Origin: Tridacna crocea
Taxonomy: Eukaryota > Mollusca > Bivalvia > Cardiida > Cardiidae
DNA: 64,000 nucleotides
Assembly: GCA_943736015.1 (NCBI GenBank)
Contig: OX031069.1
Span: 44,488,728-44,552,727, forward strand
Reading direction: 5' to 3'
Made by a program: the position numbers and the translations under genes. This document shows, piece by piece, positions 19,827-29,515 of this stretch. Below the pieces are notes generated by a model. That model did no database searches, was not told where the DNA came from, and saw only the letters and a program-made list of their open reading frames with translations. Position 1 is the stretch's first letter. Each line of letters starts with the position of its first letter.

Positions 19827-20450
19827 TGCTATAGGGTATCAGCCACGATGAAAGTGATGATGTAATTTACTGATTATTACCTGACGATTGCGTTGGGAAG
19901 TTCTCTTTATCTCAGTGGTTCTGGGACCGTATTCACCAACCATTCTTGAGAATATTCTTAATCTTATTCTCCAAGATTTTCTAAATTTGTAAGTAACACA
20001 ACTTCTGATTGGCTAAACCGAATGGTTCAGCCAAACCGAATGGTTTAGCCAATCAGATGCTGTTTTACTTACAAATGTAGAAAAAATTGTGTAGAATAAA
20101 ACAAAGAACGTTCTTAAGAATGGTTGGTGAATACGGGCCCTGGTGTTGGTATTTCGTCGGGGCGTTCTAGGTTCGAATCATGCTTGGTCTCATATACATT
20201 TGTTCATTTGTTTCTTTGTTACGGACTTTGTTCGTAGGATGGGAGCTCGTCCGGGATGGGCGATTCGGCCATTCATCCCGTTTGTTGTCCAAAAGCAGTC
20301 TTTCTGCCTTATTAGGCTTTGAATCATCAATAACCGATGACTTTGAGATGGTGTGTGATACTGGAGACCACTCCTTCATGCATGGCTTCATCCCGGTTTA
20401 AATACAATGCCTTTAGCACAGTGGTTACGATGTTGACCCTTCGTCCGGGC
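19827..20450 (+). mobile_element. Older TRIM copy broken by an H foldback
   Basis: The 5' LTR (19827-20239) is split by an inserted H element after CTCAGTGGTTCTGG. It resumes at TGGTGTTGGTATTTCGTC, AGGTTCGAATC, GTTACGGACTTTGTTCG. The interior (20240-20355) is 116 bp, as in the intact copy, with primer site TGGGAGCTCGTCCGGGAT. The 3' LTR starts at 20356 (TGATACTGGAGACC), has an internal deletion and is lost near 20450 (CGTCCGGGCC). B box GGTTCGAATC is intact at about 20171. Confidence 0.75.
19925..20140. mobile_element. H-family foldback inside the TRIM LTR
   Basis: This is the type copy. It has terminal inverted repeats GACCGTATTCACCAACC and GGTTGGTGAATACGGGCC, then inner arms TTCTTGAGAAT and ATTCTTAAGAA, and a central pair around TTGGCTAAACCGAATGG. 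A CTGG or TGG flanks each side, a possible 3- to 4-bp duplication. It is non-coding. Confidence 0.7.
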
Positions 20451-20456
20451 CATCAA

Positions 20457-20695
20457 TATACTTATTTACATCGGCACAATATTTAAGTCATGCAATTTAC
20501 TTATCAACATCTGTACAATATTGTAAGTCATGCAGTTTACTTGGTAACATCAGTACAATATTTAAATCATGCAGTTTACTTATCAACATCAATACAATAT
20601 TCAAGTCATGCAATTGACTTATTAACAAAGGTACGTTATTTAAGTCATGCAATGTACTTGTTATCATTGATACAATATTCAAGTTAGACATGCGA
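20457..20695 (+). repeat. Minisatellite, period about 40 bp
   Basis: There are about six imperfect units of ATTTAAGTCATGCA, ATTTACTTATCAACATC, and GTACAAT. The period is near 39-40 bases, so frames stay open on both strands and give repetitive peptides that are not genes. It starts where the truncated TRIM 3' LTR ends. Confidence 0.75.
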
Positions 20696-20699
20696 TTGT

Positions 20700-21560
20700 T
20701 GTCGTGTAAGCCCATGGACAAACTTTAAACTGATATTTGTAGTGTTCAAACGAAATTGACCATATTGAACCTAATCCTAAAAAGTTCTCTGTCTTTGTCT
20801 CACCTCACAGAATGCTTAGTTATGTATTTAATCACGCAATTTTCTCTATAATCAGTTGAGGCAGAGGTAACTAATGTAATGTTGTACGTAATGTTTTTAT
20901 GTGACTATTTTTCCTCTCCACGGTTTATTTATAAATTCCAAGCGTTCGGTAAACGATAAACTTGAAACTGGTAATAGATAGTAACGTGTAAAATGTTGGA
21001 GGTTTCGGTATTCTAGAACGCGTATACTACTTCAAATGTAATTTTTTAATAATCAATGAACATTCCCTTTTCTGTACCGAGATATTGTCAGGATTTTTTG
21101 ATGACACCAGGTTCAATACGATAACGATCCTTTTACTCTTACATTACGGACTACTTTTATTGAAGAATTGTTATACTCGTAACCGTAATTGTTTGTTTTC
21201 ACAAAAAAACATAAAATAAAAATTTGCATTGTAGCAAAGTTAGAATATTAAATTAATTTTTAAACTCGATAACCGAAAACGCTAGTTGGAAATTTGCTCT
21301 CATCTTAGGTGGAAAGACTCCGATCAAAATGCAAGTTATACGTTTCAGTTCACCTTTAACAGGACCAGCCGCCACGAAAGTCGATTTGACCGCGTACTCT
21401 TTCATTTTCTATTGATAAATGGCGAAAAAAGCCATTGACCTGATCATTTAGAATGACCAGTGGTCACCAATAGTGTCCTCCTATTGCCTATTATTGGAAA
21501 CAACGATATTTGTTTTCCTTTTTATGGAATTTTTTTCACTAGATTATAACCCTTTGCACA
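20700..21560. other. No recognisable feature
   Basis: This is A+T-rich unique-looking sequence with no gene signal. Confidence 0.5.
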
Positions 21561-21565
21561 CTGCA

Positions 21566-21807
21566 TTAACCCTTTACAACACAATGCAGACTTTTTAACG
21601 ACTCTGAGGAAGAAGCCTTTTGAAAACATTGTAGTAAAAGGAGAAAATGCTGGTAACCAGCATTTTCTCCTTTTACTTAAATATTTATTTTCTACCCCAT
21701 AAAACAACAATTGTATCATCTGAGCCACACTGAAATACTGAAATTATCGTCTGCAAATGCTTTGAATTTGGACAGATCTAAAACTCTGTCGTTAAGTAAA
21801 GGGTTAA
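21566..21807 (+). mobile_element. A-family element
   Basis: It is bounded by TTAACCCTTTACAACAC and TTAAGTAAAGGGTTAA. The inner arms pair perfectly around CTGGTAACCAG but lose pairing beyond CTCCTTTTAC, where ACTTAAATATTTA replaces the usual CCCACAATG. Confidence 0.7.
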
Positions 21808-21884
21808 CTAATTTTGTCGTGAGACTTGTGAGGCTTGTATTGTGCCTAACGCAATTTTAAATATCATCCTAATTATATATCACG

Positions 21885-22005
21885 GTGCCCAGTGAAACCA
21901 TTCCGTGTTTCCCTGGAGTTTAATTTATTAGTACTTCGCTCAGTATTGTTTCCAAGCCATTGGTTGATTTTTACACTTGACCATCGTCGAAACATTTTTT
22001 TAGCA
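21885..22005 (-). mobile_element. Possible SINE core fragment
   Basis: CGTGTTTCCCTGGAGTTTAA, GTACTTCGCTCAGTATTG and CCAAGCCATTGGTTG resemble the body of the SINE at 28990-29335 (CTTTCCTGGAGTTTC, CAGTACTATGCATAATATT, CAAGCCACTGGCTG). No tRNA head is present here. Confidence 0.35.
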
Positions 22006-22159
22006 CTGAGACAGAAATGTACATAGTGAGACAAATATGCAATTGCAGATTTTGAAAAAAAAAATCTGTAAAAATTAGATAATCGATAATGAATGTAAAG
22101 GACGTTTTTTTTTTATACAAAAGTCAATAACCAAGGCGAGTTGGCGTTTACCATAGAAG

Positions 22160-22510
22160 TACAGGCCATTATCTCCTAATAGATGGCATAAAATACACAT
22201 CTGTCTAATTTGAGCATTCTAGGTACAGAACCAGACTAATTTTCAAAGCAACTGTTACTTTGAACTTCAAAATGAAATAAACGTTTTTTTTTTTCAATAA
22301 AACAGTAGCCCATGCGATTCATTCTTCTATGATTGGCTGGTATGTAACCTGTGTATCGGCCATTTACTAAAACAGCTCCTATATACTTGGGTAATAGGTT
22401 ACTACCTTCGGTATGAACCCTACTTTTCCCTAGTATATGGGGATGAGTGATGTTTCATAGCACACAGGTTGAAAATTCGAAGAATATCACATGCGCTGAC
22501 AACGAAGTAC
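22160..22510 (-). mobile_element. I-family repeat, inverted
   Basis: AATAGATGGCATAAA, GGTACAGAACCAGAC, AATAAACGTTTTTTTT, GCGATTCATTCTTCTATG, TTCCCTAGTATATGGGGATG, TCGAAGAATATCACATGCGC follow the same order as 9022-9335. Confidence 0.6.
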
Positions 22511-22539
22511 ATGCCAACACATTGTTACAAAGTAGATGC

Positions 22540-22695
22540 TTCATCAAAAAAAAAAAAAAAAAAACGTGCAGACTGATCTTGGGGCTACACTGCCCGATCA
22601 AGAGGTATCGTTCAAAAAACGCACTTGAAATAATAAAATCTAGGGATTTTACTATAAGCTTGAAAGTTTACTATTATTATTTGATAATCGGGGTC
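22540..22695 (+). mobile_element. Half D-family element
   Basis: Only one hairpin arm survives (CGTGCAGACTGATCTTGGGG, CTACACTGCCCGATC). It is followed by the family tail AGGGATTTTACTATAAGCTT, GAAAGTTTACTATTATTATT. A poly-A run of about 20 precedes it. Confidence 0.5.
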
Positions 22696-23099
22696 GTCAA
22701 AAGTAGATTGTGTGGGAATGGGTTGAATGATTCCGTTTAAAAGTATAGAAAATATTGTGAAGATGACAATCTGTTAATTGTACGTTTGGACCAAGTGTTA
22801 GTCACAGGAATTAAGCAAAACGTAAATGTAAACAAACGATAGAGCGACTTACCAGGTTTTAACCAAGTTTGGTGAATAATTTCTCGTCCAGCGACTAGCA
22901 CTGGGACATACCGTGCAATAACAGATTGTCATCTTCCAGTAATTTCAATAATGTTTGTTTTCTTTTGGCAGCTATTGTTACTTTAGACTTGGCAGCCTGT
23001 TATAGATCAACGTATCAACAACAGACAACACCCAATGCTACAAGGCAGATATCTGCCCTGTTTAAGACTCGTCCCTTAACCTATTTCATAAGAACAATA

Positions 23100-23290
23100 T
23101 AACCTTCAACCCGATAGTAACCTTGAACCTAATTGTTGTATTGCAATTTTTTTTTGGGAGAAAAAAATTTCTCCTCATCGGACAGTGTAGATCCAAGATC
23201 AGACTGCACAGAATGTGCAGTCTGTTCTTGGATCTACACTGTCCACAAAAGGTCTTACAGTCGCGGTTAGCAGTTGAAAGGTTAATATAG
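23100..23290 (-). mobile_element. D-family element
   Basis: The hairpin at 23179-23244 (CGGACAGTGTAGATCC...GGATCTACACTGTCC) has apex GCACAGAATGTGC. It is followed by AAAAGGTCTTACAGTCGCGG, TTAGCAGTTGAAAGGTTAA. A decayed tail precedes it. Confidence 0.65.
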
Positions 23291-23544
23291 ATAACGTGAG
23301 ACTTGGAAATTTCAATTGAGATATTACATTATAATTATGCACAACATAATCCTTATCACAGAAGATTTAATTCCGTTAGCAAATTGATCCTGGTAAGAAT
23401 TATCATTGTCAGTCACGAAAATTTGTGCCTGAGATAAAACTATTTCGACCTCTCAAAACAAGCAGTCGTTGCAATGATATCCCTCCCCTACCGCTGAAAA
23501 AAAGACCTTTTCAAAAATCTACGCGACCGCGTAACACAAAATTA

Positions 23545-23765
23545 TTTTCGGTGGGCATGGAATCAAATAATAATGATAATAGTAAAATATCTGTGGAATA
23601 GATTATTGTACACACGTATAAAGTTTCACGAAATTTCCTCCAAATGTATGAGAGATATTATCCCGGACGGACGGACATACTGAAAAATGGATAGATGGAC
23701 GGACAGACGGACAACGCTAAACTATATCCCTCCGCCAATGGCGGAGAATGAAAAGAAAGTTATTC
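23545..23765. repeat. GGAC-repeat-bearing dispersed element
   Basis: CACGTATAAAGTTTCACGAA, ATTTCCTCCAAATGTATGAG, a (GGAC)n tract at about 23664-23713 (GGACGGACGGACATAC, GGACGGACAGACGGACAACG), then AACTATATCCCTCCGCC. I know this arrangement from bivalve genomic sequence in general but cannot name the family. There is only one copy in this window. Confidence 0.4.
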
Positions 23766-24251
23766 TGACATCACACTCTGTTATACTCTGTCTGATTGGC
23801 ACATAATGTGAGGCGGACAACCAATAGCTGCCATCGATAAATTTGATGTTTCCTGTTGTCTTATGGACAGTCACAGGGTATGCAGTGAAACACATACCTT
23901 TAGCATTGACCTCTATCAGGCCTAGGAAGAAATTAAAGACCTAAAACCTCGAAATAGTAACCCCAGGATAATAAGCCATGCTCGTAGCCAACGTGCCTCC
24001 GGGTCTTGACAAATAATTGAAGAAAAGTTAAAAAAAGAAATTCATCTCTGCAAATTTTATCTGCAACAAATATTCATGGCGTGAGAAGGAAATATAAGGA
24101 CTTCTACGTGAAATTTACAATATTTTGTTTGAGACTTTATTTCCTTAAACTAATTTTCTCTGTCACTCCATGTTTGGAAAGTACAGAAAATGAGTTATAC
24201 GGATAAAAACTATATCATGACAAATAAGATCACTGAAGTAGTTGAAGACGA

Positions 24252-24474
24252 ATTTAACCCATAGGCTTCTAAGCGCGACTCACTGACCTTTTGCGGACAG
24301 TGTAGATCCAAGATCAGACTGCACAGAACGTGCAGTCTGATCTTGGATCTACACTGTCCGATAAGAATATATTTTCCCCGAAAAAAATAACTTTGAATAT
24401 ATAGCAACATTTGGGTTTTTACTATCGACTTGAAACTTTCATGTTAATGATTTAGCACGATAAGCGTTAATTCT
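24252..24474 (+). mobile_element. D-family element, reference copy
   Basis: It starts TTTAACCCATAGGCTTCTAA, GCGCGACTCACTGACC, then a 67-base hairpin at 24294-24360 whose arms (CGGACAGTGTAGATCCAAG and complement) pair fully around GCACAGAACGTGC. The tail runs CCGATAAGAATATATTTTCC, GGGTTTTTACTATCGACTTG, to GCGTTAA. TTAA-like ends suggest a TTAA target, as for family A. It is non-coding. Confidence 0.7.
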
Positions 24475-24650
24475 GGCCCAGTGGCGCAGCCGATAACGTA
24501 CTGGCCTTGAAACCAGGCGGTCGCAGGTTCGAATGATCAGCTGAGCCAATTTCTGTCCTCAAGTTGACATTAGTCAATACGACAGGATCTGAAAGTGGCT
24601 TTAGATGAAGATTGCGGAAGAACTGCACGCATTTCTATGAAACCATGGAC
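24475..24650 (+). mobile_element. tRNA-derived SINE (head and short body)
   Basis: The first 73 bases have tRNA layout. GGCCCAG and CTGAGCC pair in six of seven acceptor positions. TGGCGCAGCCG fits an A box and GGTTCGAAT a B box. An anticodon-like loop reads CTTGAAA. The T stem does not pair, so it is not a working tRNA gene. The body (TGTCCTCAAGTTGACATTAG, ATTGCGGAAGAACTGCACG) ends where an H foldback starts. Confidence 0.55.
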
Positions 24651-24656
24651 AGGTCT

Positions 24657-24853
24657 AGGCCCGTATTCACCAACCATTCTTAAGAATGTTCTTTGTTTTA
24701 TTCTTCAAGATTTACAAACTGTGAAAGTGACAGAACTTCTGATTGGCTAAACCGATGGTTTAGCCAAACAGAAGTTCTTTTACTTTCACAATGATGAAAT
24801 TCTGGAAAACAAGACTAAGAATGTTCTTAAGAATGGTTGGGAAATATGGCCCC
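24657..24853. mobile_element. H-family foldback
   Basis: GGCCCGTATTCACCAACC and GGTTGGGAAATATGGCC are the ends. Inner arms CTTAAGAATGTTCTT and AAGAATGTTCTTAAG and a central GATTGGCTAAACCGATGG complete the fold. Confidence 0.7.
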
Positions 24854-24859
24854 TGATCT

Positions 24860-24995
24860 TGGAACTGCATTGTGTGCCAAGGAAAAAATAATTTCCAAAA
24901 TATAACTTTTAAATAGCAATATTTGTGTGCTTTTTTTTTTTAAATCGAATTGAAAATTTACTTTAAGATATCTAGCAGGAAAAGAGCTAATGTAC
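24860..24995 (+). mobile_element. D-family tail fragment
   Basis: TTGCATTGTGTGCCAAGGAA, AATATAACTTTTAAATAGCA, ATATTTGTGTGC and AGCAGGAAAAGAGCTAA match the tail downstream of D hairpins at 24361 and 43308. The hairpin itself is gone. Confidence 0.45.
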
Positions 24996-25189
24996 ACTGA
25001 TAAACAAAGGGAATCTGATCTTGATAACTTTGTATGCATATAAAGAAAGAACTAAAGCGTGAGCCTTAGGCCCTATGGATCAAACGTTTCGGAAATCCCT
25101 CTAGAAGGGATAATTGCCTTCCAAGTTAAAGCTCTATACTCTTGTTCATGATTTCAGTTAACCCATTTTAACCCTTAACTCGCTAAGTA

Positions 25190-25860
25190 AGTCAAATGAA
25201 ATTTTCAAGCCGTGGCAAAGACCAGCATGTTGCTACATATAGATCTCATTTTTTGATGGTATCGTGTTATCAAAGAGTGTATGTCCAAAATTTGATGACC
25301 TTTTGCGGCCAGATTTGATGAAGGATTAAAGTCTGTATTTTTGGTCAGATTTCCATGAAACTTGCAGAGTTTGTTTATCTTATCAATAGCTTCAACCCTA
25401 TTGATTTTAAGAAAAATCCAACAAACAGTATGGGAAAAGTAGCCATTTCAGGTTGAAAACTTTCATTTCTTGTTTACGCGATGAAGTCTTCATTTTTGGT
25501 CAGATTTTCGTGAAACTTATACAGTTTGTTTATCTTATCAATAGCTTTCACCCTATCAGTTTGAAAAAAATCCAACAAACAGTATGGGAAAAGTAGCCAT
25601 TTGAAATTGAACAATTTCATTGCTTGTTTATATGATAAAGTATTTATTTGTGATCAGATTTTTGTGAATTTTTCAGTTTGTTTATTCCATCAATAACTTT
25701 TTAATCCTGTTGAGTTTGAAAAAAATCAACAAACAGTAATGGAAAAGTAGCCATTTTGAGTTTTTGTATAATGAATTCCAAATGTATGCTACATGTATAT
25801 TTAAATGCAAAATCTCTGCCAGTAGAGCATATTCAGGCCCTTCAGGGCCTTCTAGTTTTT
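25190..25860 (+). mobile_element. C-related element with tandem units of about 125 bp
   Basis: There are three to four repeats of TTTATCTTATCAATAGCTT, CAACAAACAGTATGGGAAAAG and TAGCCATTT (read in parts). It ends CCAGTAGAGCATATTCAGG, CCCTTCAGGGCCTTCTAGTTT. The element at 27675-27968 has one unit and the same 3' end, so unit number varies between copies. Confidence 0.6.
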
Positions 25861-25864
25861 CTTT

Positions 25865-26580
25865 GTTGAAACATAAAGTGTCAAGATAAATACAGAAAAC
25901 TTCTGAAATGCGTACTTTGTGGTAAGATCTGAAATGTTATATTAGATTGGAGGTATTTTGCTTACGAGCGTGCGTATTGCAACATCTGGTTCACACTGCC
26001 TAAAAAGATGAAGCTCCACCTAGCGACATATTTCCGTTGCCATTTCCGAACAAAGGGGGGATTCACTTCACCATAATATATGATCGATGGCAAGTAAAGC
26101 AATAGTCCAGTTGTCACTTCATTCGTTTTACCATAAAGGCAATTGGTGCAGTCAGTAAGAAATTTTGTTCCTTTGAAACTTTTAAAATTCTGAAGTAATG
26201 AACTAAGAATGCAAATCAGGACAACTGGTCAACGAGGGCCCTGATTCTTCCTTGACTTGTCTGATCAAGAAATTGAACAGCATAAACTATCCAAGTCAAA
26301 TTATGGATGACTGTGCCAAGACCGGACATCTAGTTCCTGTCTCCTTGACCGGTATATGTAGACGTCATGAAACGTCGACATAACATAGTTAATGAAGGAA
26401 AGCTATATTTTGTAGATGAGGGATACAATTTATGTTAACTGTAGTTCAACACGCGAGCAGTCTTGTACTTGAAATTACAGTATCTGATGTCCCCTTGTAA
26501 GACATGCCGAAGATCAGTATGCCTTGAATTTTTTAACCATGATACTTCTAACCTTTTTGCACAAATATACCTGAATAAAT
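25865..26580. other. No recognisable feature
   Basis: This is unique-looking sequence. I find no convincing exon or repeat. Confidence 0.5.
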
Positions 26581-26972
26581 AAAGGATATTTGTTTTTTTT
26601 CGGTGAAAGATCGAAATTTATTTCATCGAGTGGACACCATCGGAAATAATTTCATGAGTGGCGCACCGAAAAAAACAAATTTTCTATTTACTTTATGCTT
26701 TTAACCCTTTCTGGGAGGAGCTTTATCAAAATTCAGTACAGTTCTTTTCCCTTATTCCCCGTGGCGTACCCCTCCCGCATAGCAACGTTACGTCAAGCGC
26801 GAGAAATGTAAGGTATATGACGTCATATTTCCCATCTGGTTGCCAGGCACGGGTAATTTACCTAGGCTACAAGAACATGAAAATCGGTATTTACACTGGT
26901 GATACCAGTGTAAGATCGAAAAATATTTTCAATGCTATTTCTCGATATCCTACCAGAAAGCATGAAATAAAC
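26581..26972 (+). mobile_element. E-family element with one hairpin arm
   Basis: It begins AAAGGATATTTGTTTTTTTT. The first arm runs to CACCATCGGAAATAATTTC, ATGAGTGGCGCACC, then jumps to GAAAAAAACAAATTTTC, so nearly the whole second arm is deleted. The tail is complete with TTACGTCA, TGACGTCA, and GCATGAAATAA. The open frame at 26658-27017 runs through the tail and is not a gene. Confidence 0.7.
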
Positions 26973-27032
26973 ATATATTCTTATGAGCATAAAAGGTCAC
27001 AACAAATGCACAGCTGAAATACACACCGCATC

Positions 27033-27673
27033 TGCGGGGTTTCGAACCAATGCGGACAAATATCCTCGTTCTTTGAGGTTTATAGTGGCCCTTCAGATTT
27101 TGGGATAAAAGATTCACAGAAATTTATAAAAATCTTCCTTTTATCCCCTAAGCCTTTTAATTTTCATTCATGAAAACCCGGTATTCGAAAGCCCTGCGCC
27201 AAGAAGAGAAATTGGAGATTTACTACGGCCTAAGTTGAAACAGATGGGAAACACAGTCATTCTTATATGAGCTACTCGCTCATTTACACACCGGAAATAC
27301 ACAAAGCTTCAAATATAGCGTCCGAAGAAGACATTATAGAATATGCACGTAATTACATGTTCGTTATGCTATGGAATTTAAGCGCCATTAGTTAAGTGCC
27401 GGTCACTTGACATTCCCACAATACTTGTTTTTATTTCTGGCGCGAAATCTAAAAACACCTGAAGAGGATACGTAGCCTTGTATTTGAGGGAACACCATAA
27501 CAAAAATGTTTTTGTAATTTTTTTATGATTTTTAATTATTGATGATTTGTATTTTTTTCCCATATGAATTTCGGTGATATATATATATTTCTAAATTTGT
27601 TGATAGTAAAAAAATAGATACCCACCTTTAAAAGACCAATACCATATCCACTGAGCTAAAGAGATATCTCCCA
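27033..27673 (-). mobile_element. TRIM LTR tRNA-like fragment split by a J element
   Basis: Read on the minus strand from 27673, GGGAGATATCTCTTTAGCTC, AGTGGATATGGTATTGGTC matches the TRIM LTR from before the A box to the anticodon-like region. After the J insertion, TTGGTTCGAAACCCCGC at about 27033-27052 may supply the B-box side. The first part is a clear LTR match; the second is plausible only. Confidence 0.5.
27080..27631 (+). mobile_element. J-family TTAA element
   Basis: About 550 bp, opening AGTGGCCCTTCAGATTTTGG and closing ATACCCACCTTTAA. The conserved interior includes GAGATTTACTACGGCC, CTCGCTCATTTACACACCGG, GTCCGAAGAAGACATTAT, GGCGCGAAATCTAAAAAC and GATATATATATA near the end. The copy at 59576 has TTAA at both ends, indicating a TTAA target. 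No protein is encoded; the frame at 27378-27563 is not shared by the other copies. Confidence 0.65.
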
Positions 27674-27674
27674 G

Positions 27675-27968
27675 TTTTTAGCTCTACTGGCTGAAAGCCA
27701 GCAGAGCTTATGTCATGGCGGGCTTTCCGTCGTCCGTCTGTCCGTCTTTTCGTCTGTCTGTCCGTCCGTCCGTTAGTCTTTTTCTTGTTTACGCGATAAA
27801 GTCTGCATTTGTTATCAGATTTTTGTAAAACTTGCACAGATTGTTTATCTTATCAATAGCTTTAATCCTATCGGTTTTGAGAAAAATCGAAAAAACAATA
27901 TGGGAAAAGTAGCCATTTCAAGTTGACTGCCAGTAGAGCATATTCAGGCCCTTTAGGGCCTTCTAGTT
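27675..27968 (+). mobile_element. C-related short element
   Basis: TTTTTAGCTCTACTGGCTGA, AAGCCAGCAGAGCTTATGTC, ATGGCGGGC, then a (GTCC/GTCT)n tract at about 27728-27775. One unit of the GTCTGCATTTGTTATCAG type follows. It ends CCAGTAGAGCATATTCAGG, GGGCCTTCTAGTTT. Confidence 0.65.
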
Positions 27969-27970
27969 TA

Positions 27971-28194
27971 TTTACCGCTTTACCGACAAAATATTAGACC
28001 TGTCAAAATTGAAAGCACTTACAGACAACAAAATAAACGCGATCAACTATTGAAACTTGACTTTAGAAGAGTAAAAACATTGTGCGAAAAGGAGAAAATC
28101 TTGGTCAGCAGCATTTTCTCCTTTTCCCTCAATTTTTTTCAGAAACTACTTCCTTTTGGTCGAAATAACCAGGGATTGTTTGGTAAAGGGTTAA
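27971..28194 (-). mobile_element. A-family element
   Basis: The right end TTTGGTAAAGGGTTAA is intact; the left end TTTACCGCTTTACCGAC is mutated. The hairpin apex is degraded (AAATCTTGGTCAGCAGCATTT) but the stems remain. Confidence 0.6.
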
Positions 28195-28199
28195 ATCTT

Positions 28200-28320
28200 T
28201 AAAGACATATGGTATATGTAGATCTGTGATCAGACTGCACGTTCCGATTAGTCTCATCTTGATCTATTCCGTCCGCCACAGTCCCTTTTTTCACCTATGG
28301 CGTTATAAGTGTTAAACAGC
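28200..28320 (-). mobile_element. Degenerate D-family copy
   Basis: GTAGATCTGTGATCAGACTG, CACGTTCCGATTAGTCTC, ATCTTGATCTATTCCGTCCG are an eroded hairpin. They are followed by CACCTATGGCGTTATAAGTG, TTAA. Confidence 0.5.
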
Positions 28321-28394
28321 CCATGACTGTCTTTATTCCCGATATCGCTTCATTCTGTGCCGATAAAACATCTCCCTTTTTTTATATCTTTTAG

Positions 28395-28622
28395 ATGAAG
28401 CAATTCGTAAGCAATCATTCTTTAATACTAGACCCCGAAAATATAACTGAGGATCATAAAATCGCGAGAGCGATTCTTGGCAAATTATTTATAGGCAGAC
28501 CCGGGATATTTATAACATCTAAATTGAAAAATCAATTTCCTTTTCTTAGAAACTTATCGGCAATCTGTAAACAAGCAATCAAGACTTGGAACGATTGTTT
28601 CCGTCGTCATTTTTTGCTGTAA
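28395..28622 (+). CDS. Unrecognised open frame, 75 codons, doubtful
   Basis: The ATG follows TTTTTTTATATCTTTTAG, which has the shape of a splice acceptor, so this could be a terminal exon rather than a start. The peptide is mixed and not low-complexity (ITEDHKIARAILGKLF, RPGIFITSKLKNQFPF). I recognise no domain. It lies outside the repeats I can define. An unannotated repeat or chance is equally possible. Confidence 0.2.
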   Translation: MKQFVSNHSLILDPENITEDHKIARAILGKLFIGRPGIFITSKLKNQFPFLRNLSAICKQAIKTWNDCFRRHFLL

Positions 28623-28694
28623 CAAGAAAATGTTCAGAAGCATGGCTCGTTATTTCTTGTGACAAACACTTAGACATCTGCATCCATTCTTGCA

Positions 28695-28890
28695 AAACGA
28701 TCGTTATGAAGTATGCTGTTTGACGCAGTTTTCAATATTATTTCAGTGCAAACCTCCGTACCTCCTGGGAATTTTTAGATACCAGTACTTCGCATTATAT
28801 TATGCCTAAGCCACTGGCTGCTTTTCCTAACAAACATCATTCAAAAATTATCATTGGTGAGAGAGGCAAATATCGAGGTTTTGTGCAGTA
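28695..28890 (-). mobile_element. SINE body without head
   Basis: It aligns with the SINE immediately downstream: AGTTTTCAATATTATTTCAG, CCTCCTGGGAATTTTTAGAT, ACCAGTACTTCGCATTATAT, GCCACTGGCTGCTTTTCC, ATTATCATTGGTGAGAGAGG. The tRNA head is missing. Confidence 0.5.
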
Positions 28891-28989
28891 CGATCTATAG
28901 AATATATACAGTCTATTTTGTTAGTCAAGCCAATGAGAAAATGTCTTTATGATTTACAGTTGATTGTATGATCAACTGTCAAAAGCGGC

Positions 28990-29335
28990 CGAGTCTTCAT
29001 ATTTGATGTATTGATTGATGTATTGATTGATGTATTGATTGATTGACTGCATGGTGTTTAAAACAGTTTTCAACATTATTTCAGTTGTATCACGACGGTC
29101 ATACTTTCCTGGAGTTTCTTTAACCAGTACTATGCATAATATTCTTTTCAAGCCACTGGCTGCTTTCCCACATAACTATCGTTTAAACAGTGATTAGCAG
29201 TGAGAAGATTGGAATCTCTTGAAATGCCTATCATCCATCTTTGGAAAGAAATAGCTCGAACCGGGGTTCGAGCCAACGATCTCCTGTTCCCAAGTACTGA
29301 ACGCAACCGACTGAACTCCTGGGGCTCGACTTTCA
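28990..29335 (-). mobile_element. tRNA-derived SINE with microsatellite tail
   Basis: On the minus strand the head occupies 29329-29256. TCGAGCC and GGTTCGA form a seven-pair acceptor stem with one G-U. GAGTTCAGTCGG fits an A box and GGCTCGAACC a near B box. The body contains the CTGAAATAATGTTGAAAAC core found again near 28700 and 62600. The 3' end is a (TACATCAATCAA)n tail, seen on the plus strand as TTGATTGATGTA repeats at about 28999-29046. Head, body and simple tail are the standard SINE layout. Confidence 0.65.
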
Positions 29336-29392
29336 TATTTGATACTGAAGAAATTAACCAATTCAGCGACATAGGCTAAAACATGGCTTTTG

Positions 29393-29460
29393 TGGACGAC
29401 ATATATTAAGATCAGACTGCACAAAACGTGCAGCCTGATCTTGGATCTTAACCATCCACT
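29393..29460 (+). mobile_element. D-family hairpin
   Basis: GGACGACATATATTAAGATC, AGACTGCACAAAACGTGCAG, CCTGATCTTGGATCTTAACC. The outer arms have diverged; the apex is GCACAAAACGTGC. Confidence 0.5.
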
Positions 29461-29515
29461 TGTTCAGTCAACCCTACAGGGTTCTGAGTTTCAGTGGATT
29501 TTGTGTTAACCCATT

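Noticed and set aside
20457-20695. CRISPR array
   Set aside because: Units follow each other without distinct spacers, and the surrounding DNA is animal; it is a minisatellite.
24475-24547. Functional tRNA gene
   Set aside because: Length and acceptor stem fit, but the T stem does not pair and the sequence continues into a SINE-like body.
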